The notes beneath the pieces are model-generated. The model was given only the letters and a program-made list of their open reading frames with translations, had not been told where the DNA came from and did no database searches. Shown one piece after another: positions 34,061 through 45,894 of a stretch of DNA of 64,000 bases (position 1 is its first letter; each line of letters opens with the position of its first letter). Origin of the DNA: Rhodamnia argentea (Eukaryota > Streptophyta > Magnoliopsida > Myrtales > Myrtaceae). The position numbers and the translations under genes are program-made. The stretch is taken from the NCBI RefSeq assembly GCF_020921035.1, contig NC_063157.1, positions 4,154,001-4,218,000 on the forward strand, read 5' to 3'.

Positions 34061-34370
34061 TCACCTATTTGCTCTCACCTTTTAATTGTTTTTTTCCTAA
34101 TCATTTCTCCAATCTTTTCCATTGACGTAAATCAAATCAATCAAACTATATAAGTCTGAATTTGTTTTCATTTCCGCCATTATTTCGCATGTGGGATGGA
34201 CAAACGGAGCATATGCTAAAATTAAGGTAGAAATATAGATTCTTCACAAATAATTGAACTCGAATCGGCTGTAACATCGGTAGTTTGTTCTAACGAGTTA
34301 CTTGAAAATTGTAAGTAACCTGTATGATTCTCCTGAAATATCACGTGCATATGTATTGATAAGAAGTATC

Positions 34371-34697
34371 GTCACGTGACACTCAGAAGAAGATTGAACT
34401 GAGTTTTCGCCGTCGGCGTGACAAGCGGCGTAAAAAGAGAGTTATCGGTGCGCAGCGTGGTCAAGCCTCCGCATATTTACACAACATGTCAACATGGAAT
34501 GATTTGAGGGAGACCGTCACTAGCTACTCTTGCCGGTCGAGTAAGTTGAATAGTCAGAATTCAGATCCTCAACTCTCCTTCTCTCTCTCTCTCTTCTCTC
34601 TTCTCTCTTCCTATAAATGCCCACCAGCACAAACCTCCAACTCCAAGTCTCCAACCACAAACAACCTACCTTAGCACGACACACAATTTAGCAGAAA
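34371..34697 (+). promoter_or_regulatory. Promoter and leader of the chitinase gene
   Basis: Contains a perfect ten-base palindromic G-box (GTCACGTGAC, 34371-34380) and a W-box core on the minus strand (GGTCAA, 34459-34464, that is TTGACC). A CT-rich tract lies at about 34576-34610, directly followed by a TATA box (CTATAAATG, 34611-34619) about 80 bases before the ATG. An ACGTG core also lies at about 34342. G-box and W-box elements are bound by bZIP/bHLH and WRKY factors respectively, which fits a stress- or pathogen-inducible chitinase. The inducibility itself is inferred. Confidence 0.6.
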
Positions 34698-35882
34698 ATG
34701 AGGTTCGGATCGTTATTACCATTACTCCTCCTGGTCTCGGCGCTCAGAGCCGCCGCTCAGCAGTGCGGGAGCCAAGCCGGCGGAGCCAAGTGCGCCGGAG
34801 GGCTGTGCTGCAGCAAGTTCGGCTACTGCGGCAGCACTCCTGCCTACTGCGCCGACGGCTGCCAGAGCCAATGCACCCCTAGCGGCGGTGGATCGCCGCC
34901 TTCCACGCCGACGCCGACTCCCTCCGGGGGCGGTGGGGACATCGGCGGCTTGATCAGTCAGGACCTGTTCAACGAGATGCTGAAGCACCGGAACGACGGG
35001 AATTGCCCCGGCAAAGGGTTCTACACCTACGACGCCTTCATCACGGCCGCCAAGTCGTTCGGTGGGTTCGGGACGACAGGCGACACAGACACGAGGAAGC
35101 GTGAGATCGCGGCATTTTTGGCTCAGACATCGCACGAAACCACAGGTGGATGGGCAACTGCACCGGACGGTCCATATGCATGGGGATATTGCTTCTTGAA
35201 AGAGCAAGGCAATCCTGGAGACTATTGCGTTGCCAACCAACAATGGCCTTGTGCTCCTGGCAAGAAATACTATGGACGTGGTCCTATCCAAATCTCTTAG
35301 TAAGTTAATCAAATCTACCTTCTTTTTCATTCAGTGTAGTAGTGTCTAATTTCATCGTCACAGTATTTACCGAGACCGAGTCTGCCTATGATTTTCGCTT
35401 GTTGTTTTTAACTATATACGCGCAAATCTGGTCGGTAAAGGTTCGGATTTTTAAGAAAGCTCGGTTTTTTTCTCGGATTTTGATGTGACTTGGCTGATTA
35501 CGATTTTCCCAGCAACTACAACTATGGCCCGGCGGGAAAAGCCATCAACTACGACCTCCTGAGCAACCCGGACGCAGTCGCGACCGACCCTGTCATCTCG
35601 TTCAAGACGGCCCTCTGGTTCTGGATGACGCCGCAGTCGCCGAAGCCCTCATGCCATGCCGTCATCACAGGCCAGTGGCAGCCGTCCGCCGCGGACAATG
35701 CAGCGGGGCGGGTCCCCGGGTACGGGGTCATCACCAACATCATCAACGGCGGGATCGAGTGCGGGAAGGGATCGAACCCGCAGGTGGTGGACCGGATCGG
35801 GTTCTACAAGAGGTACTGCGACTTGCTGAAAGTCGGATATGGCAACAACCTGGACTGCTACAACCAAAGGCCATTTGCCTAG
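34698..35882 (+). CDS. Class I chitinase (hevein domain + GH19), two exons
   Basis: Exons are 34698-35299 and 35513-35882, separated by a GT-AG intron that splits a Tyr codon. The 972 nt encode 323 residues. Residues 1-20 are a signal peptide ([20 protein letters not shown]). Residues 21-59 are a hevein-type chitin-binding domain with eight cysteines ([15 protein letters not shown]), followed by a Gly/Pro/Thr hinge (about 60-82). The GH19 domain runs from about 85 to the end. The general acid is Glu147 in SHETTGGW and the second catalytic Glu is Glu169, with the family's spacing of 22. Other hallmarks are [41 protein letters not shown] and [13 protein letters not shown]. It hydrolyses beta-1,4 linkages in chitin of fungal walls. 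The protein stops at NQRPFA and has no C-terminal vacuolar-sorting tail, so secretion to the apoplast is more likely than vacuolar storage. Many class I genes have two introns; only one is seen here. Confidence 0.96.
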
Positions 35883-37295
35883 CTTTTTTACTAGATCCAA
35901 GTCATTGCTCACGTGTTGCTGATCAGTAATAAGCCGAGATGTACTTGTCCGGCGCATTAAGCTGCGACTGCTAAGGTTTTTATCCACACAAGAAGGTCTA
36001 AATAAAGGATATCGACCATCCTATTATCTCAATGAAGCTTGCAGAAGTTGTGCAACTAGATTTACATTCTGTGTACCCCGAAACTTACCAGGAAACTAGA
36101 CAGACATAAGGCTTTAAAGTCGAATTTCACCTAGTGAGGACATAATGTAAAATGTGATGTTGCCGAATTAGTTTAGGCCATACCGTCTAATAAACAGCAA
36201 ACGCTATTGCGTCGGCAAGCATGCTTTAGTGGACCGACAATCCACCTTTACATAGCATTCTCATGAAATCCTAGTAATACGAACTTCACATCGTATGGGA
36301 GGGGTTGTCACGTAAAAGGCTACTTCTTATCACGAGGATTCTCCTTTTCCTTTTTCTGAGTGAGTACTCGATTAAATTGAAGCCAATCAATGGATACTAA
36401 TATCCGGAACTGACTTCTTGGTCTGTCCATGCGAAGGAAGTTGCAAAACAGGGTCTGTCCAGAACAATGTAGGCCGACCCTGAAGCCAATCCTGCGGAGG
36501 ACCAAAAGTTGAGAGCAAATACTCCGTATCGATATTTCTGGCTGATAGAGGCCGCCAGGATTTCAAGTACAGCGCAAATGGCAATTAGCAGCTACACAGA
36601 ATCTCCACATGAACCAGTCAACAACGATTCCGTGGCGATCACATTCTTGAGTAGCTCAACCAAATTGGTCAGGAAAACTTTTTCATCCCTTCTTTGAGAA
36701 GCAACAAACTGATATCCCTCCCACCTTCTCGACAATGACAGCAAGAGATAAGAGTGAAACAAAGATCTGCCTTGCATGCTCCAGTTATCTAACACTGGCT
36801 ACAAAAAGGTTCAGGCTTCTTCAGCTCATATATTGTCAGGCAGCACAGATAATTAGCGCAGCACAAAATAGGTACAAGAAACTCCTGCTGCCTAAATTTC
36901 ACCAATTGAAATAAGGCGATCGCATACATGGTACATAGAGGGGATCACAAATAGGGTACAGGATTCTGGTTTCAACATTTATCCAAGGAGAATACCAAAG
37001 GAATTTAGGGCAAGCCAAAAAATTGCTCATTTTAACATTCGGTTTGGATGAAATATACAACAGTCAACCAACACCGACATTCATGAAGATAAGTTTGGAA
37101 GTAAGCTTCAAAATCTGGGTACGATTGATAAATAAATCTTGATCTCGACAGGAAAAACTCAATAAACAAATGAAACTGCCGTTTCTGTGCTGTCACATCT
37201 CATGATAAATAAAACTAATGGCAGTATGCCTCCAAGCCAAACTCATTAGACACCTCAAGGGAAAAAAATTAAGAAAACAGTGAAGATCTCTACTT
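35883..37295. other. Spacer between chitinase and PAT10 genes
   Basis: Holds the 3' untranslated region of the chitinase gene, going rightwards, and that of PAT10, going leftwards. The genes are convergent. Around 36320-36700 there are short frames on both strands with no resemblance to known families. No gene is supported. Confidence 0.5.
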
Positions 37296-40200
37296 TCAGC
37301 AGCAGCACCGACAGGTAAAAACATCCAAACAAGTAAATGGTCTTGACTTCTCTTCCAGTTCCTGTGCTGTGGGCAGCCGTTCTAGATCATATATGCTGCT
37401 TCTGGCACAACAAAAGTAGTACAAATTTCGGCAAGCACCTTTGCTGAAAGGATACACTCTTTCGGGAATACCCCTGCAGATTGCATGAGAATTGCATAAA
37501 GAAGCTGGTATATTGGTGGCCAAATAAGAATTGGCAAGAACATTGGCATGAAGAAAATCTCCTCTACTGTCTAGCTAAGCTAGGTTCAATAGTAGTATTC
37601 GGTATTTTGGCCTTGCGTGTTCAACCAAGCCCATTCTCATTGGTATGTTTTGCGTCTTATCAATCAGAAGTTGGTCTTGCTGAAGACCAATAATAAATGT
37701 CGGATTGAACACTCTTAGTGAAGGTGCATCATGCCCATGAAGCAGGCATGAACTACCATTTCAGTTACAGATTATCTTAGGAATGACCATGCGTTAAAGA
37801 ACACAGCTGCATCAGCAGCAGCATGCGCAGTAAAAGTTGTCCTCCCAAACAAACCACGGAAAATCCTCTCTCGTGTCCAAATAGTTGTTCTAGTGCTTCT
37901 GATTCTTCAGTAAACGGTGAAATGTACATACATTGCAGATAACAGATACAACGGCAAAACATTTTAGTGCACCAACCTAAGATACGGTATGCGTCTGCGC
38001 CTTACAAGCTCATAGGTGGTCTGATTTGTCAGAACAATGTAGCTGCAGAGAAAATGATATAAGAGTGGCAATCTCTAATCAATGCTTTACCAAATAAAAG
38101 AGCATAAAGATTAAGATCAAAACCTTTTACAATCACATAACCCAGCCAGTCATATCAAAATGAATTTAAAGCAATCACTTTGTGACAATTTTCTTACAGT
38201 CCACCTATATTCACCAATTTCTCAAATAATCCAAGGGCCCTTCGTGTTCTTTTGTAGAGTTAATAGAGTTCAGGGAAGCAGGTGTTCAATCCCACTGCTG
38301 TTGGGAAATGCGATCTCATATGGGAGATAGATGTAGCAGCTGACACCACAGAGAGCTCTAAAATTCCAATTAAAACGGAGAAATAGCCAAACAGACTGAG
38401 AAGTGTCAAATGACACTCCAAAATCTGGACACATGCTGAAAGAAGGTTAACTGAAATATTGAATGTGGTCAAAGTTAAGACCCAATAAGCACACACAGAA
38501 GGCAGCCAATGACCCAAACAACCAAGTAGAGCAGTGATATTCGGAATGTAGCATGTACCACCTCATATGATTGAATGAATTATGGGAAATGTATAAGATC
38601 GCATTAGAGAAAATTCTGGCCACATTGAGATAAATGACGTGTCATACCTATGGAAGAGCAACAGTAGGAACAAGAAAATCAAGGAAATTGATAGAAAAAT
38701 CAACAGCAATATCATGACTGCATCCTTCCACCTGACAATAACATCAAAATTAGAAATTCGCTGAGCTCCTAATAGAAAAGGATGAAATTAAAATCGAAAT
38801 TGCATTATAAGAAGCCTTTTGATTTCTTTAAACAAACTAACCATATCTTCTTTTTGAAGAAAGCAATATCCAATGGCATCACAATATATTTCCACCAAGC
38901 TAATATCTATTGCAACTTCCTTGACAGAATGAAGGATCTGATATAACTTACCAAGCCCTTGCTATGTCAGCTGTCAAGTACGCAATGTACAAGATCTCAG
39001 TCCAAAGGCCTAATGCAGTCTCTTCACAGATATACCACCTGATATAAGAAATTTTAACAGCATAGTAGAAGTGCCATTAATTAACAGGCAATTATATCAA
39101 GAAATACTGCTACATGCAAATGCAGGGGGATGCATGGTCAACCTAATAGATTGGATCTCTTGATAGCATAAGTATGAGGGACAAATTAGACAAAAAGTGG
39201 CAATACATAGAAAAGTAACTAGCATAGCCATTCTCATTACCCAATAAACATTTTGGAAACCATTTATTCATAATTAAAATATCTTTTGGGACGTTAAAGT
39301 TTGCTGGAGACATGTCCTCAAACCCAGTATCTGCTCTTTTCTTAGTTCATACTTTATGTGATTTATAAAGAGACAAATTCGGGGCAACAGGAAAAAACAT
39401 TCAGACATAGAACTGGAAACAAAAGTTTTGAAATGCATTTTTCCATGATTTAACACACAGAATACTTAACCACATAGCTAGAAGAGACTCTCAGTCATAT
39501 AAACATAATGGCAAACAATTACTCTATCTAGGATTATACATTCAAAAATTGCACAATCCAAAACATGTGATCTCTGAGTTCAAAGAGGCGAATCCATATT
39601 TACTAGTATCTAAAGAACGTAAGTTCCGAATGACCATTCAAATCTATACGGGTTTGCTATGTTAAAGTACCTATCTCAAAAAGCAGGAACACATACACTG
39701 CGCGTCACACATAAGGTCGAGGGAATTTCAACTTACCAAAATCGGTTATGATTTCCCTGCCCAATGCAGGTTCCTAGCCAGACACAATGGTGATCAAACT
39801 GAAGAACACACCTATCGCAATCATGACAATGCTTTGCTCGTGGTGGCTGCAAAAACATTAATTGACAACAACACAACGGAGCTAGTATTACTTCATCGAC
39901 CAATAATGTACTCCACCAATTAGTTTCCTCCAAAAAAAAAAAAAGTAATCTGCATCAGTGCAGGATCCCCCCACCCAAAAGGAGAAAAAAAATAAAAGAA
40001 TAAGAAAACCAAAATGAGAAGGTTTTAGGTAGAGATTTAGGCTTTCAACCAGAAATCATATAGAACAACAATTTAGTTACATCAAGTACAAAATGCAAGA
40101 AGTGCACAATCATAAGTCATACGCCACAGTTAAACCCAAATGATAGTAGCCACACAAACACGCCCTAAATGAAGTTTTTGAGATTCTAAAGGAACATAAT

Positions 40201-42796
40201 CAGTGAACATCTGAAGTTAGGATGTTCAGGACTTTCCCATAAGATGGTTCTTGTCTTATAGAAGTATATGGAAAAGCAAAGTTGAAAAGAAAGCTTTCTC
40301 CAAGTTTATCGGGCAAAAGCATTGTTATTCTCGTTCCACCTAGTATCCTAGGGTTCAACATAAACCATGACACATTCAATTAGAAATTCAGGGGATCAGC
40401 AAAAAAGGTGAACCAAAGATTTACCATTCATCTGCAAAATACCTCATCCAACAAATTATGGCATTACTAGGTTGACTAGCGTGCGGCACGACAACATACA
40501 AGTACAGCTGTTCATATATGCTATTACATTAAAGCAGACATGGTATGCACGTGATGCTCATAGATAGTGGAAGTTCAATGAACTCGATGTATGCTGACAT
40601 AAAGCATTCAGAGCACAGAAAAGCCCTTTAGTTTCATTAACATACTCAACATTCTTTAAATCTCATGCACCAAAAAGATAAGCTTTTGACAAATCACTAA
40701 CCTGCTCAACATTACAGTAGGAACAAGTAAAAGTTCTGCAAGACAAAGAAACGACGAGTTAAGCCTGTTCTTGCCAAGGAAATTACCAGCATTGAAGCTC
40801 ATGGCTTTTCTGCACATACACCCATGAAATGCAACACATCACCGAAAACATCATTTGATAACTCTCTCCACTAACGTGGCAAGAAAATTTTCCCTTGTTA
40901 TCTTCTAAAGCAACTTTCGTCAAGCATCTCATGACTGGACAGACAGGAAACATCAATTACTTTACATCCAACTGTAGTAACTCAAGCAACCAATGAAAGA
41001 ATAGAGTCCACTTATATCTGACATCAAGTTAAACAAAAATGAAACTTGCTATGACTTGGAGGGAATAGGGATAATAAGCGCCAACTACAACTCAATCATT
41101 TCTTCTATTAATCATTAATGGCCCAACTACAGTGGATATACAGAGTCAGAAACGTCAATGCTAATACATTATGAATGTGGACAAATCCCAGAGACGAAAA
41201 AAGTAAAAACTAAGAGACTATCGCATGCATACAATAACTGAAATAACCAATAGGTAAAAGAAAAACTGCCAATTTGAAAGAGAGAAACAAGGATCTTGTG
41301 AATGATTACACTTTTATTGGAAGAATCAAAGAAGCTGCAATTGATGATACCCTACCTTATAGACGTTCCGGGGGGATACAAGCCCATCACCATCTTTGAC
41401 CAAGATGTGGAATTACTTCCCAACAAATTTCTCCCTGACTGATTACCATCCAATGAAACTACAAAGCCCCCATTTTTGCTAGAAGCAGTTTGTCTTTGCT
41501 TAAACATTTACATGGAAGTATAAAGGAAAATATATTAGACATGAAGTCCCAAACGTGATCATCAAGGAAAAAAACAATGGATTCATACTCACTTTGAAGC
41601 GATTCGTGAACATGGAATTTGTGTCATTGACAGCTCTCATCACATCAAGGACATATCTAGAAGAATACAAATTTTGAAAGAATCAAGCATATCTATCAGA
41701 AGAAAACTGGATAGTCACCATTTGTTCAAAATGGCCAATTTAAGTCGCTACTGAGTGCATTTATTCATTACCCAGGAGAAGAACAAGCCGTCACGAAGTA
41801 CTGAATCAAAGTTGCCACAAAGAGAAGTAGATATAAAGCAATATACCTGGATAACAAGAGAATCAGAGAAGGTGAAAAGCGAAGGTCACAAAAGTACTAA
41901 AAAAAGCTTCCAAGAGCCATATGAAATCAACTAACCCCACTATGAAAGATGATAAGGTAACTGAAATCCATGCTTTATATAGCCCATCACAGTGAAGCAC
42001 ATACTGACTCTCAAGAAAAGATGATTTCCTTTAAATTCCATTTTTCACCAAATAGTTGCTAAACGCTAGTCATAAGCTTCAGTGTCCTCTATCAGTTGTC
42101 GCATGGATGCTAAAGATGCAATCTAGTCTGCTACCATACTCAAAAGGGTTTACGCCTAAGTTGCATTTGAAGAAGGCACTATATAGACAATGGCAAAAAA
42201 AGTCGTCACTTGAAAATCCAAAGAACCAGCCGATGCAGGGGGAAGAACCTCGAAAATTGTAACTGTGACCAAATTACCCCAATACGTTCTACTACTTCCA
42301 CCACTACGCTGTACGAACAAAGCTAGTTTCGAGCTAACCCAAGAGCAACGTTGACGTACCAGGGCTCCTTCTGTGCTTTCTCTATCAAATCCCTATCAAA
42401 TAGAAAGAGAACGCCCGCGCAAACAAGATGCAACCCCACTAGCGCCACTTTCAACAACAACGACGACCTCCGAACTGAAATATATTCGTCTTGCAAGAGT
42501 CAGTTTCAGTAAGAAGGATGATACTAGGAGTAAAAACGAGAAAGCGCACCACCACCGAGAATAAACGGATTCATATCCCAGCGGTTTCGCAAGAAATCAG
42601 AGTAACTACTTCCCACATACGTTGTATTCAAGCTCGCCAAAGCAAATGCAAGTATTGCGAGAGCATTTCCTTCATTGAGAGAGAGAGAGAGAGAGAGAGA
42701 GCAAATACCGGGATCGGCGAGGCAGGGGAACCAGCGATAGCATCGCTCGCACGCTCGGTTGCATACGCCTCGGAGGGGACAGCACAAATCGACCAT
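37296..42796 (-). CDS. PAT10: Protein S-acyltransferase 10 (DHHC-CRD palmitoyltransferase), 11 exons
   Basis: Exons from the 5' end: 42709-42796, 42360-42474, 41772-41846, 41593-41656, 41356-41498, 40702-40735, 39737-39846, 38952-39038, 38648-38731, 37977-38042 and 37296-37473. All introns are GT-AG, and the 1044 nt encode 347 residues. The start is MVDLCCPLRGVCNRACERCY, with a Cys-rich N-terminus. Membrane segments come from exon 2 (LLLKVALVGLHLVCAGVLFL), exon 3 (ALYLLLFVATLIQYFV), exon 8 (ALGLWTEILYIAYL) and exon 9 (AVMILLLIFLSISLIFLFLL). The cytosolic zinc-binding CRD spans exons 6-7 (CSYCNVEQPPRAKHCHDCDR) with the catalytic DHHC at residues 191-194. The TTxE-type motif is TTYE in exon 10. 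The enzyme transfers palmitate to cysteines of membrane proteins, and PAT10 of Arabidopsis acts at the Golgi and tonoplast. The C-terminus (SRPFTCLDVFTCRCCC) matches the PAT10 branch, not ankyrin-type PATs. Confidence 0.93.
42677..42702. repeat. (GA)n microsatellite in PAT10 intron 1
   Basis: Thirteen GA units, read as CT on the gene's sense strand. The repeat starts six bases after the 5' splice site of exon 1 (CCCG, then gtattt, then the CT run). Confidence 0.9.
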
Positions 42797-43704
42797 CGTA
42801 ATCGACAGGAATCCTCGGATTTCATCCAGAAGCCGGGGCTTGCCCGATGCGATCGAGCTCGTCGATTGAATTCTCCTGGAAAGCACACTTCTCTCCGGAA
42901 CTATCAGAAGAAAATGGCCGCATAAGAGCTAGCGAAGAACATAGCTCCCCCTAAAGAACCCCCCGACTCGAGAACGCAGAGAGATCCAGAGAAGTTGGTC
43001 TGGCCGACAGTGGAAGATGGGCGCAATCTTCGCAGGGAGAAAGGAGGACCCTTTTCTTTATTTTTTTTTTGGCCTTTCTCTCTTTTTGAATATGTTTATA
43101 TATTTTCAGTACAAATGTTTAGATACCCCTTTTTGCGGATGTTTCTTTCTTCTTCTTCTTCTTCTTCTTCTTTTATCTTTTTCAGGCTCCGACTTCATGG
43201 TTTTTAAATTTACCCGCGCACAAAAATGAAAATTGCTTGTGCTGATCTGACTCTTTTTTGTTAAAAATAACGCGCATTTTACTCGAATTGAATGACCCAA
43301 AGATCTTTCGTTCCGTCACACGGACCAGAAGTGCGTGTTAGCAAGCATTCGGTAGGGAAGACGAGGAAGGACCCAATTGCAATGACTGGAAAGTAGAAGC
43401 AGGACAAGTGGCAACGAACTCCCGCTTCATACCGGCCCGTCCAAGCATTGGTCTGACAGCATCTAACCACCTTTAGCGAAGCTTCCACCCGTCAGACTCG
43501 AAAGTCAACCCGCTCAACCGACGAATCCCGACCAAACCCACCATCCCTCCAGTCCATGTCACCCGAAAAATCAAAGCAAAACAGGAAAAAGAACGGTGGA
43601 GTTCATTGGAAAATATGTATCTAAGATGATCGCTACCAAAAAAAAAAAAAAAAGGTATGCCCTTTTCTTTCATTTCTTTTGTAACTTAATTGTTGCAGCT
43701 TGAA
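42797..43704. other. Spacer between MEF1 stop and PAT10 start
   Basis: Contains the PAT10 leader and promoter, a (CTT)n microsatellite of about nine units at 43146-43172, and the MEF1 3' end. Short frames on both strands have no family support. Confidence 0.5.
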
Positions 43705-45552
43705 TCACCAGTAGTCACCGCACGAGCATTTGCCGTCCTCGAACCGATGGAACCGGTTATTGTCCCTCACGATGATCACTCTCCCCGTGCACTTCGACAT
43801 GAGCTTGATTGCCGAGTGGCAATCGCCGCACACTCTCAAGTTTTTCATGACCCTTATCGGCCTCTCCGGAGGGAATGTGATCAGACAAAAGGCAATGGCG
43901 AGCCTCTCGCTGTGGTATCGGATCGTCCGATTCTTCTCTTCTCGATCCACCTCTTGCAACACGAAGCTCGTGTCCGCGACATAACCAGCCCTCTCCATTT
44001 CCTCCCCCAACTCGTCCAGTTTCTGATAGATCTCGTTAGCTTTCGCGTGAGATAGGTCCCCAGAAGTGAATGTGTGGACTCTGTTGCCTTCCTCAACCCA
44101 GCTTAAACCCGTTTCCTTCTTCACCCCTCGGTCTCTAAGCATTTTTCTAGCTTTGGCTGCTTCTTCATATCTTCCAGCAGCAGCATAAGCATTGGACAAC
44201 AACACTTGCAGGCCTGAGCTCACGGAGCCAAGTTCCGAGACCCTATCAGCAGCCACGGCTGCAAGTTCGGTTTTATTATGAATACGGCAACCAGTCAAGA
44301 AAGCACCCCACACGGATTGCGTAGGTTGAATAGGCATCTTGTTGACTAGAGATAGAGCATCGTCCAATTTTCCAGCTCGGCCAAGCAAATCCACCATTGA
44401 ACTATAATGTTGATCCCCCGGTTCGATACCATACTTCTTCATCAGCTCAAAATAGTATTCACCTTCTCCAACAAGACCCGCATGACTGCAAGCATAGAGG
44501 ATGCTCAGAAAAGTAATGAAATTTGGCTTCATCCCACAATTCTCCATCTGTTTAAACAGCTGGAATGTCTTCTCCGTGTGCGCATGTTGAGCGCAGGCAA
44601 TCATCATTGCATTCCACATGCCAAGGTTCTTCACGGGGATCTCGCCGAAAACTTGATAAGCTCCTTCAATGACTCCACATTTAGAATATAATGAGATTAG
44701 AGAACTGCCAACAAAGCTCGAAGAATCAAAGTTGGTCTTGAAACATAGGCCATGAATCTGCTTCCCCAATTCAAGCAGTGTAGAATTACTGCAAACACGA
44801 AGAACACTAGAGAAAGTAAAATCATTAACGTCCAAATCCCCCAGCAGCGCTTGCTTAAACAAAACCAACGCTTCTTCATCCTCTCCCATTTGAGCATACC
44901 CATAAATCATCCCGCTCCAAGACACCACATTCCGCTCGGGCATTTTATCGAACATCTGCCGCGCATCCCTCGCTTCACCACACTTGGCGTACATATCAAC
45001 CAGCGAGCTCCCCACAAACACGTCGACATCAAACCCGGTCTTAACCGCCAAAGAATGCACGGACCTCCCGACGTCACACCGACCCAGAATCGCACAAGCC
45101 TTGGTGGCACTCGGGAATATGTGATCATCAGGCAAAACGCTGCTACTAACCATTCGACGAAAGTACTCAATGGCCTGCCACGGGAACTCGTTCTGGGCAA
45201 ATGCCGAAATGATCGAGCTCCAAGTCGTGGCCGATTTCCTCGGAGTCTCATCGAAAGCTTGGCGGGAACAGAAGGGTAGCTGAGACTTGGAGTAGAAGTT
45301 GATGAGGTGGTGCGACACGAGAGGGATGGTCTGGATGCCTGATTTGACGATATGGGCGTGGAGTTGGAGGCCCTTCGGGAGCGATCTCGAGCGGGTTATG
45401 GAGAGGAGGAGGTTGCAGACGTTTCTGTAGTTGAGCTCGAAGGGTTGATGATGGTCGAAGAGACTGTGCGAGGGCTTTGGTACAGAGGGTAGAGAAGGGC
45501 TCGAATGCAGGGTCGGTTCTTGGTGAGGAGTTGCGAGGAGTGGATGAAGCAT
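43705..45552 (-). CDS. MEF1: PPR-DYW protein, mitochondrial RNA editing factor 1-like
   Basis: A single-exon gene of 615 residues, starting MLHPLLATPHQEPTLHSSPS and ending in the exact DYW terminus (CSCGDYW). The Ser/Pro-rich first about 35 residues fit a mitochondrial presequence. P-, L- and S-type pentatricopeptide repeats follow (for example VGSSLVDMYAKCGEARDARQ, MPERNVVSWSGMIYGYAQMG, FVGSSLISLYSKCGVIEGAY). Next come the E and E+ motifs (GLSWVEEGNRVHTFTSGD) and the DYW deaminase-like domain with the zinc ligands HSE (His547, Glu549) and CGDCH (Cys575, Cys578). The family binds specific sites in organelle RNA and directs C-to-U editing. The repeat sequence recalls Arabidopsis At5g52630 (MEF1) along its whole length, from memory. 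No break is seen. It is a tandem neighbour of PAT10 on the same strand. Confidence 0.93.
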   Translation of the reverse strand: MLHPLLATPHQEPTLHSSPSLPSVPKPSHSLFDHHQPFELNYRNVCNLLLSITRSRSLPKGLQLHAHIVKSGIQTIPLVSHHLINFYSKSQLPFCSRQAFDETPRKSATTWSSIISAFAQNEFPWQAIEYFRRMVSSSVLPDDHIFPSATKACAILGRCDVGRSVHSLAVKTGFDVDVFVGSSLVDMYAKCGEARDARQMFDKMPERNVVSWSGMIYGYAQMGEDEEALVLFKQALLGDLDVNDFTFSSVLRVCSNSTLLELGKQIHGLCFKTNFDSSSFVGSSLISLYSKCGVIEGAYQVFGEIPVKNLGMWNAMMIACAQHAHTEKTFQLFKQMENCGMKPNFITFLSILYACSHAGLVGEGEYYFELMKKYGIEPGDQHYSSMVDLLGRAGKLDDALSLVNKMPIQPTQSVWGAFLTGCRIHNKTELAAVAADRVSELGSVSSGLQVLLSNAYAAAGRYEEAAKARKMLRDRGVKKETGLSWVEEGNRVHTFTSGDLSHAKANEIYQKLDELGEEMERAGYVADTSFVLQEVDREEKNRTIRYHSERLAIAFCLITFPPERPIRVMKNLRVCGDCHSAIKLMSKCTGRVIIVRDNNRFHRFEDGKCSCGDYW

Positions 45553-45894
45553 TTAGGTTTCGAGCGACAGATTGGCGACGTTAAACCGACCAGTCCATTC
45601 GCTATTATGATCCTGCTACTGATACTTGCAGTCTCGTATTTATTAAGAAAATACAGCTGCTGCGTCCCTTGATTTCACCCCCGCCACTCGGACTCCGCTT
45701 CTGTATCAAGCTGTTCAACAACATTTTTCTTCGTTGGAAAAACTGAAAGTTCAGAGAAGCAAGGTACTCTTGGCTCAACTTAATTCCGCTAATGTCACTC
45801 ATTGCAATAGGGAAGAGAGCTCACTCGCAGACTGGGTCGCTAAAGTCCGCCGTCGAAAGCCTCTTCCTCCTAATAGGATTACTGGCCTGGCCCT
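45553..45894. other. MEF1 upstream region with a short duplicated block
   Basis: About 45664-45765 has an imperfect second copy at about 53281-53390: both read 'ttcacc.ccgccactcg', 'ctccgcttct.tatcaagc', 'caacattttt' and 'tcagagaagc'-like text. No gene is supported; it may be the MEF1 leader/promoter. Confidence 0.4.

Larger units (their letters stand above)
29530..34370. other. Long gene-poor region between the MATE and chitinase genes
   Basis: About 29530-30250 is the likely MATE promoter and leader, including the GA microsatellite. Between 30250 and 33150 there are only short chance frames, homopolymer runs (about 31018-31120, 31463-31482, 32208-32222) and fragments resembling old retroelement debris (about 30720-30790 and 32040-32450). 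About 33170-34060 differs in base composition and is treated in the findings. I see no supportable gene. Confidence 0.5.

Noticed and set aside
34722-35330. A 202-codon minus-strand frame opposite the chitinase exon 1
   Set aside because: A shadow of the GC-rich chitinase coding sequence.
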